From Trichostrongylus colubriformis (Eukaryota; Nematoda; Chromadorea; Rhabditida; Trichostrongylidae): a stretch of 64,000 nucleotides of DNA. The stretch spans positions 26,675,274-26,739,273 of the forward strand of contig OZ022257.1 of NCBI GenBank assembly GCA_963978905.1, given 5' to 3'. Below are positions 58,130 through 64,000 of this stretch, in pieces. A program made the position numbers and the translations under genes. A model generated the notes under the pieces. It did not search any database. It saw only the letters and a list, made by a program, of their open reading frames with translations, and was not told the origin of the DNA. How positions within the stretch are numbered: the first letter of the stretch is position 1; every line of letters begins with the position of its first letter.

Positions 58130-59440
58130 CCAGTTGAGTTGCGCACGCTACCGTGCGCTTAATACCCTGGACGTCAAAAGGTCGATCGGAATCGATTTTT
58201 TCTACGAACTTTACTCGCACACTGTAGCACGCTTCGCCCATTGTGGGCGGCTTTTCGCTCATTCTGAGTGTGCTCAAGATACTTGGACAGTACTTATTTC
58301 TATCAAAATTTTTTCTAGTCTCGAGGCTGCGTTATGCCTGAGTTACGACTTTTTGTTGTAAGGACCGCTAACTCGAGGTTGACTCCATCCATCATGCCCG
58401 GGTCTCTTTTATGACTTTAAAAAACTATTTTCTGTTTTTAATCCACCTCTTCCCCACGCTTTGATCATACTGGAACCCAATTTACAGTTTTCAGTCTGAA
58501 ACCGCAAGATTCCATCGCATGTCCGGCCCATCGTGGGCGAAGCTTAACTTAGTTTATGTGTACTCTTTAGTTATTGTCCCATGCCCTACCCATCCCAAAC
58601 TTGTCCACATCTCTACGGGTTGTTTTTCATGGAGTGCCTTAGCTTCACTCACCATCATAGAAGGTCCGCACACCGTTGAAATCTTTTCCCTTTCGTAGTC
58701 TGATAACTATCAACCACCTCCGATTTTCTTCATGTCCCTGAACCACCCTCAAAATTAATTGCAATTTAACAGTGTGCCCCACAGGATCAATTACATGTCC
58801 CGCCCACTGTGGGCGAGCTTCTACTCATTAAAAGTGTGTTCAAAACAGTTCGAACATAGGTCGTTTCTGCCAGTTTTTCCTAGTCTTTAGACTGCATTGG
58901 AAGCGAGTTATGAATTTTGGTTGTTCGGACCGCCCATTTGGGATGCGCTCCACCCACTGTGCCCGGGCCTCTTTCATAACATTCAGAAATTCATTGCTGT
59001 CCCTAATCCGTCTTTTCCCACATCTGAACCATTTTCAAACCTTGTCGATTCCAGGACCGGACGTCTCAGAGCACGCTGCACCCACGGTGGGCGAAGCTTA
59101 ATATGGTTCACGTGTGCTCTTTACTTCTTGTCCCATGCCCTACCCATCCCAAACTTGTCCCCATTTCCACAGGTTGCTTTTCATGTAATGCCCAAGCTCG
59201 GCCCACCTCTAAAAATGCTCCGCCCACTGTGCCCACGTCTCTTTCATGGCTTCAAAAACTCAATCCTGACCTCAATCCACCCGTCCCCCACGTTTGGGGC
59301 ACATTCGAACCCAATTAACAATTTTCGTTCTGAAAACGAAATATTCCAATGCACGCCCCGCCCATCATTGGCGGACCTTGACTGGGTTCATGAGTGCTCT
59401 TTACTTCTTGTCTCATGCGCTCTGTGTTGGTGTAAATAAG
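58130..59440 (-). mobile_element. Helitron-like end with a 281-bp satellite
   Basis: CCAG at 58130-58133, preceded by A, is the reverse of a CTGG-T end. Next to it GCGCACG-CTAC-CGTGCGC is a perfect terminal hairpin. Inside the element a satellite follows, so this copies the Helitron-plus-minisatellite plan of H1-H4 with an unrelated repeat. The 5' end was not located, so 59440 is only the end of the visible array. Confidence 0.5.
58160..59440. repeat. Satellite of about 281 bp, five monomers
   Basis: A CGCCCAYYGTGGGCG palindrome marks each monomer at 58235, 58525, 58801, 59079 and 59359 (spacings 290, 276, 278, 280). Monomers share GTTTATGTGTACTCTTTA-type, CCCATGCCCTACCCATCCCA and TTTCATG segments. 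The 180-codon frame 58897-59439 spans two monomers and is not a gene. Confidence 0.8.
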
Positions 59441-60191
59441 CTGTTACGACAGTCGACATCTTGCTGACATATACCAATATATATCCATATATCTTTGAAC
59501 CACCGCCTACTATTCTTAAGATCAAAAGATCATCTAATCTAATGATTGAAGTGCAACGGGTGAACTCCTTCAATATTTTACTGCTTGCAATCGCCAAACG
59601 GTAACGAAAATGGTTCATGGCTGTGGAGACTGCCAGAAAAGGCAACTCTTTTGGTAGTGGATGCACCGAATGGCACACCTTTTGGTCTTTGCAGGAGACG
59701 GGATATGGATACAATGATTGCCATACCGACAAAGAGTGAATGGAAATCAATTCATCCATCCCCAATGTGCCTCATTTCGACATCTTAATTTGCCGAAAAT
59801 CAAAGTGGTGAAGCAGGGATTAATAATGCCTTAAGGTGAAAATTTTTCCTTTGTTGGAAACCGACACATTCGTCATTGGAAGGGTACTGTTACTTCTTTC
59901 AGGTCTTGTCATGGGTTTTGGTGGATGACAAGGTCTATTTTGTAGATAGCATTTGGACATCGGTCTTGACTCAAAATTATTGGATTCATATTTCTGTGGG
60001 GGGGAGGTTGACTGCACTGAACTTGCTTGTTACGGAACTTATTTGGTTCTTTAGAGTTTTTTTTGTAGAAACTTCCCTGTGAAGCAAAGTCTAGTTGCAT
60101 TTGTTTGTTGAGAACCGTGATGCAACCGGTGGACTAGCGAGCTCATTCTGGTGACATATACCCAATTTGTTGGAGGGTGAGCAAAATTGAC
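59441..60191. other. Anonymous DNA
   Basis: An acceptor-like TTCTTTCAG at 59895-59903 and short frames, but no gene model. Confidence 0.35.
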
Positions 60192-60371
60192 ATGGTAGTG
60201 GAAAGCCCAACAAGCTTGTATCGACGTGTGGCAGACTTACGCTATCGATATGAGAAAACCCAATACAATTTAATGACTTTTGTAGCTGTGACAATGGTGA
60301 AATTCGCTCAACAACCGCTGACAAAAGAATATATAGTGACCAACTTCATAAAAATACTAGGCTATCAATAA
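60192..60371 (+). CDS. Candidate terminal exon, unknown protein
   Basis: A frame of 60 codons from ATG 60192 (open from 60177), ending in a stop, with convincing protein composition (LYRRVADLRYRYEKTQYNLM, TKEYIVTNFIKILGYQ). There is a faint likeness to the last helices of nematode tyrosine phosphatase domains (LR...TQ..L), not enough for a call. No HC(x)5R signature is found nearby. AATAAATAAAT at 60383 could serve as poly(A) signal. Confidence 0.3.
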   Translation: MVVESPTSLYRRVADLRYRYEKTQYNLMTFVAVTMVKFAQQPLTKEYIVTNFIKILGYQ

Positions 60372-61077
60372 GTATATGGCACAATAAATAAATCTCCACA
60401 AAACGTGATTCCATGTCCCTGCTCCGTTTCAAATGAGCCCTGATTTCGTTTCCTTTGAAGTATTCGGAGATAAGGACCTTCCGAAGATACGTGAGATTAA
60501 ATGTAGTGAAGTGCCTGAATGCCACATCGGATCAGATGAAGTCATCAGCGTGCACTATTATCATATGTAGTGTGCAATGCTGGAGCTACATGATAAAAAG
60601 CTCTGCTCAGATCTCAAATTCTTTCAGTTGTGATTATTGGAATCATGGTTATCATTGTTTCTATTGATTTTGCAATGCATGTGTATGCAATGAAAGAACA
60701 GGCCAAAACCACCTTGAAGATTTTGACAATAATTCTGATATAGGTACAAAAGTGGGTGGATTAGACAAGAAGCCATTTCGGTGAACAACGACAGTCAAAT
60801 AAGACACCTCTACAGATACATGAGCAAAGCAATATGTTGAATCCTGATCGTGCCATCGTTTGTCACGTTTTCAAAGAGGTAGGAAGTTCTGGTCAGAGTG
60901 AGTCAGTACCTCAGTCTGAGATATTAGCTGAAGCTACTCATGTGCGCAAACCAACTCATCTGCAATCAGGACAACTTACAATCACCTGTTGAGCATATCT
61001 GTTCTTCTCCTGTTGTTGCATAGTGCTGCTAGTTGTGTACGGACTCAAAGGAAGAGCACAGTGAACTCTGGGGTGAC
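60372..61077. other. Anonymous DNA
   Basis: A short frame near 60835-60990 (LNPDRAIVCHVFKEVGSSGQ) looks protein-like but stops after about 50 codons. Confidence 0.35.
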
Positions 61078-61283
61078 GGTTGGGACACACGAATCTAGGC
61101 CGTGGCCCTGTGACAGCTTGTGGACTTTGCCCTGTGACATGAATAATTAAGACAATTTGACTATACAACGGAACAGACTTGCAAGGCACGATATACATGA
61201 ACAAATTGTCTGAATTACTCAAGTCACAGGACAAAGTCCACAGGCTGTCACAGGGTCACGGCCTAGATTCGTGTGTCCCAACC
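61078..61283. mobile_element. Foldback MITE, 206 bp with 61-bp arms
   Basis: GGTTGGGACACACGAATCTA... (61078-61138) is the reverse complement of 61223-61283 with three mismatches. Homology continues inward through AAGACAATTTG / CAAATTGTCT. The centre resembles part of the 46597/46991 repeat. The flanks do not show an obvious target duplication. Confidence 0.7.
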
Positions 61284-62538
61284 TGCGATCCTCCTCCTAG
61301 TGGGGTTGAGAAGCGTCACTCTACTTTCGCCCCTGTTTTGAGGGGAAAATAGTCGTTATTGATTCTTCTATAAAGGTTGAAAGAATCATAGGGAAATAAG
61401 GCAACGAGTAAGGACTACATATCAGGTGTCTCATGAATTATAAAATAACACATTCATTGATGAAGCATTTTTGAAATCTCTTATGTTAGGACAGCTGCGT
61501 TGAACTGAAATTCGTGTTGAATTTTTTTTCTCGAAATAGAATGTGTCTATAGCTTTGCATTTCGAAGGGAACACTTTACTACAAATACAAAGGAAGCAGT
61601 GATGGCATATTCTCCTGGTTTTCGAAATGCCCTTCCAAGATGAGTAGTACGGTTGGTTTTTCTTTGAGTTCTACTTTTGACGGCTTGAGTCTATCCAGGG
61701 AGTCACTCGATTTGCTGACAAAACATACTTATGCTCCACACGCTATGGAGATTATTCATTTTGCTATTCCAACGTAAAAAATGTGTGTTCACTATAAAAG
61801 CGTTATCGAGTCGGAAATTGATAAAAATTAGATAGCCAACGGCAAAGATGATGCCATTAATTGTTATTGTGAGTGTGTGAGCCTCGCTTCTTGTGATCAT
61901 CACATTGTTTCGACTCAAGCCCATGCTAATTGGCTGCCGACCAAAGTCGACTCCTCACTATCGATCTCATTAGTCCAGTACGTATGGTACGGCCGCCAAC
62001 CTTCCAAGAATAGGTCTCGTGGCATAACTACTTTAAAGTGGATACAAGTGAACGCTAATGGAGAGTTAGTCTAGTTGTTATGGGCCAGGTAATTTGAAGT
62101 AGCTCATACCCCTTTTCACACATTACGGTCGGAGTTAAACTTAAAAAAATTTCTTACTTCAATACTGTCCGTGGTCGATTGTTTGAATCCAAAAAGAACC
62201 GTACTGCTCACCTTGAAAGGGCATTCTGGAAAGTATAATAGCATTATATGTCATCACTAATTATATGTCATCACTACTTCCTACTGCATCATTATGAACT
62301 TGAAAAAAAATTTCAGACACAATTTCAAGTTCAACGCTGCCGAATCCTAACAGAAGAGATTTCAAAATGCTCAAGGGTTCATGCTCATCTCGTCTTCGTG
62401 GGCCCTTGAAATTCTGTTTTGAAAGGCACAGATGAAATGGAAGGTTTACAACTTCGCCGCGTCGACGAAAATCGCCGGGGTACTTTGAGACGAAATTTGC
62501 GAAAATTTGGGAAATTGCCGAAGGAAGGAAGAAAAGTA
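61284..62538. other. Anonymous DNA with weak frames
   Basis: The minus-strand frame 61703-61924 (73 codons, hydrophobic GIIFAVGYLIFINFR) could be part of a membrane protein but is isolated. Confidence 0.3.
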
Positions 62539-63533
62539 CAGTGTGTCCCAAAAGTATAGGTCCACCCTATTTTTCATCCATATCTCCAGAATGGAGCAGC
62601 GATTCCTTTCCAAATTTTTATCTGTGGTACATGATCACTGTAGCGATCAAACGCCTCAGTAAAACTGGAGACATAAAATTGCAAAATTTTATTTGCTTTT
62701 TTTTCAAGAATAAGGGTGTCCCAAAAGTATAGGTCCACTCCGTCTTTCCGCCTTGCTTCCATCGAAAGGTAAGTTGTGAAGTAGAAGTGTCAACGCATCC
62801 TCCTGAGATTTACTCTACAGTGCCATGCCATGCGGTACGCACATATTCGAGTACGAAAAATGACAAATTCTGGCCTTCAAGGATGTGGGACTCAGAAATC
62901 GCAAAATTTCTGACACGATGAGCTATCCCAAAACTTTATCAGCACCTTCTGTCGCACCATGGACCTGTACGGAACGAAAAAGAGAAGTGGAAGGCTGCAG
63001 AAGCTTTCTAAGAGGCAGAAGCGTCGGATCCTCAACGCAGCGTCCAATTTCAGAAAGGGTGTTTGTCGGCTGTGCAGGGAACTGGCACCTACTGTATCAA
63101 AAAACACTGTGCACCGTCTGCTCAAGTCGTCTCCTCACATTAAGCGAAGACGGTTTTCGTTCACGCCATACCTCACGAGGGAGCACGAAGAGGCTCGAAT
63201 CCATTTTGCCAAGTAAAATGTCAGCTGAACGCATCAATGAGATGAGGTAGCCTGCAGGGTTACATTATTGACGTAGTGTAGTTCACGGCGTATCAGTAAT
63301 AGCGTTGCCGCTATCTTTTTTGATGAGAAAAGTCCAAATTGGATGAACCCAATGGCTTGGCAAATCATTGGAAGGATTTGAGGAAGGAGCCGCGCCACTT
63401 CTCGAGGCGCAGATTTACTGTTGGAAATGTTATGGTTTGTGCCGCCTTCTCTCGCTTTGGTAAGGCAGGATACTATTCATCACGCATCGCATGGATTCCA
63501 GGGCATATGAGCACATTCTAGAAAGTAATTAAT
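62539..63533 (+). pseudogene. Tc1/Tc3-like transposon, 3' truncated, broken transposase
   Basis: The left end is CAGTGTGTCCCAAAAGTATA after TA (62537-62538). TGTCCCAAAAGTATAGGTCC recurs in direct orientation at 62717, 173 bp inside. Two such sites per end are known as IR/DR structure in Tc3 and Sleeping Beauty. The transposase remnant at 62959-63216 has a helix-turn-helix-like part (GRLQKLSKRQKRRILNAASN, NTVHRLLKSSPHIKRRRFSF, LTREHEEARIHFAK). After a frameshift comes FDEK and the 63339-63521 frame (ANHWKDLRKEPRHFSRRRF, VMVCAAFSRFGKAG), which covers part of the catalytic core. The right end is missing. Confidence 0.75.
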
Positions 63534-63560
63534 TTACTATCGTATAAACAGCGGTAGATA

Positions 63561-63840
63561 TTAGGTTGTTCCAAAAGTCTTGTAGTATTTTTTTCGATCA
63601 TCACTTTTCATTTTTTTTTCGTCCAACAAATAACAATTAGGCAACAACGTATTGACCATTATTATCGGCAACCCTCTGCCACTTTAAGGGAAATCGTTGA
63701 TTCCCTTCTCCCAAAACTCTGGGTTCTGAGAGTCGAAGAAGTCAGCGATCGCCTTCGCAAGCAAGTCATAATCAACGAATTTTCTCTTGGCCAGGAAGGA
63801 TTCAAGAGCAGGGCACTCCCAGGTGTCGAGGAAAATGGCC
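63561..63840 (-). pseudogene. mariner-family element, C-terminal transposase and one terminal repeat
   Basis: TTAGGTTGTTCCAAAAGTCT at 63561, next to TA, is a mariner-type terminal repeat. On the minus strand the code reads WECPALESFLAKRKF, DLLAKAIADFFDSQNPEFW, EKGINDF, then after a one-base frameshift LKWQRVADNNGQYVVA and stop. This is the usual C-terminus of mariner transposases. Everything upstream of about 63840 is replaced by the C-run block. Confidence 0.75.
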
Positions 63841-63847
63841 GCTTCAA

Positions 63848-63894
63848 TGCGACCCCCCCCCTCTTCGGGTCCTCAAATGCGACCCCCCCCCCCC
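63848..63894 (-). repeat. Paired G-runs with TCGCA (reverse)
   Basis: C9 at 63853-63861 and C12 at 63883-63894, each preceded by TGCGA. Together with the adjoining mariner fragment it repeats 40559-40652 in reverse. Confidence 0.75.
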
Positions 63895-64000
63895 TTTCTG
63901 TCTTCTAGAGCACCGAGATGCAATTCATCATGCATGTCTGTTATATTCGGGTGTAGTGCAAGTGTTCCGACTGGAGAGGCCAGGTCAGGTTCCGCGGCGG

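Noticed and set aside
58897..59439. 180-codon plus-strand frame
   Set aside because: It spans two monomers of the 281-bp satellite and is not kept in the other monomers.

Overview
The window looks like repeat-rich nematode nuclear DNA. The clearest clue is a copy of the nematode spliced leader SL1 (21 of 22 bases match) followed by a GT donor at 6747-6770. Helitrons, Penelope-like (PLE) and LINE retroelements, Tc1/mariner elements, many MITEs and long G/C runs fit the same picture. A clade V (strongylid or rhabditid) nematode is plausible, but the species cannot be read from the sequence. I see no intact conventional gene, no rRNA and no certain tRNA. The longest open frames are artefacts of (GT)n-type microsatellites.

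Layout. 1-2215: the 3' part of a Helitron with a 145-bp minisatellite, then a detached flank. 2216-7965: a foldback MITE, a microsatellite of about 100 copies of an 8-mer, two to four copies of a GC-rich hairpin element, and the SL1-like sequence. 7966-17553: three more Helitrons and an inverted duplication with arms of about 2.2 kb around a 3.4-kb centre. 17554-23115: duplication copy 1, holding a gag-like frame, a Helitron 3' half, a TTAA-flanked MITE and a broken LINE. 23390-27560: two broken PLEs. 27560-37860: mostly anonymous DNA with a few coding-looking fragments, a second TTAA MITE and hairpins. 37864-40365: an array of 41-50 nt micro-exons in a conserved frame, interrupted by an 800-bp Mutator-like composite. 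40559-48027: further fragments, foldbacks and a third TTAA MITE. 48028-54020: duplication copy 2. 54370-55650: a third broken PLE. 58130-59440: a Helitron end with a 281-bp satellite. 62539-63894: a truncated Tc1/Tc3-like element and a mariner end.

Two results stand out. First, the micro-exon array has at least six exons with canonical splice sites. Exons C, D, E and F join in one open frame, while A, B and C share a length and phase that make them plausible mutually exclusive alternatives. Exons A and B differ at 7 of 41 bases while the introns after them are almost identical. Second, duplication copy 2 preserves an empty Helitron target site (ACA|TATT at 48445/48446). Its two halves now lie about 15.8 kb apart in the first part of the window, one beside the Helitron end at 1792 and the other beside the Helitron end at 17553. 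Inverting 1793-15942 would rejoin them, so a Helitron-mediated inversion, or an assembly error of that shape, is recorded in the sequence.

All comparisons were made by eye within this window. Family assignments rest on recognised motifs and were not confirmed by any search.
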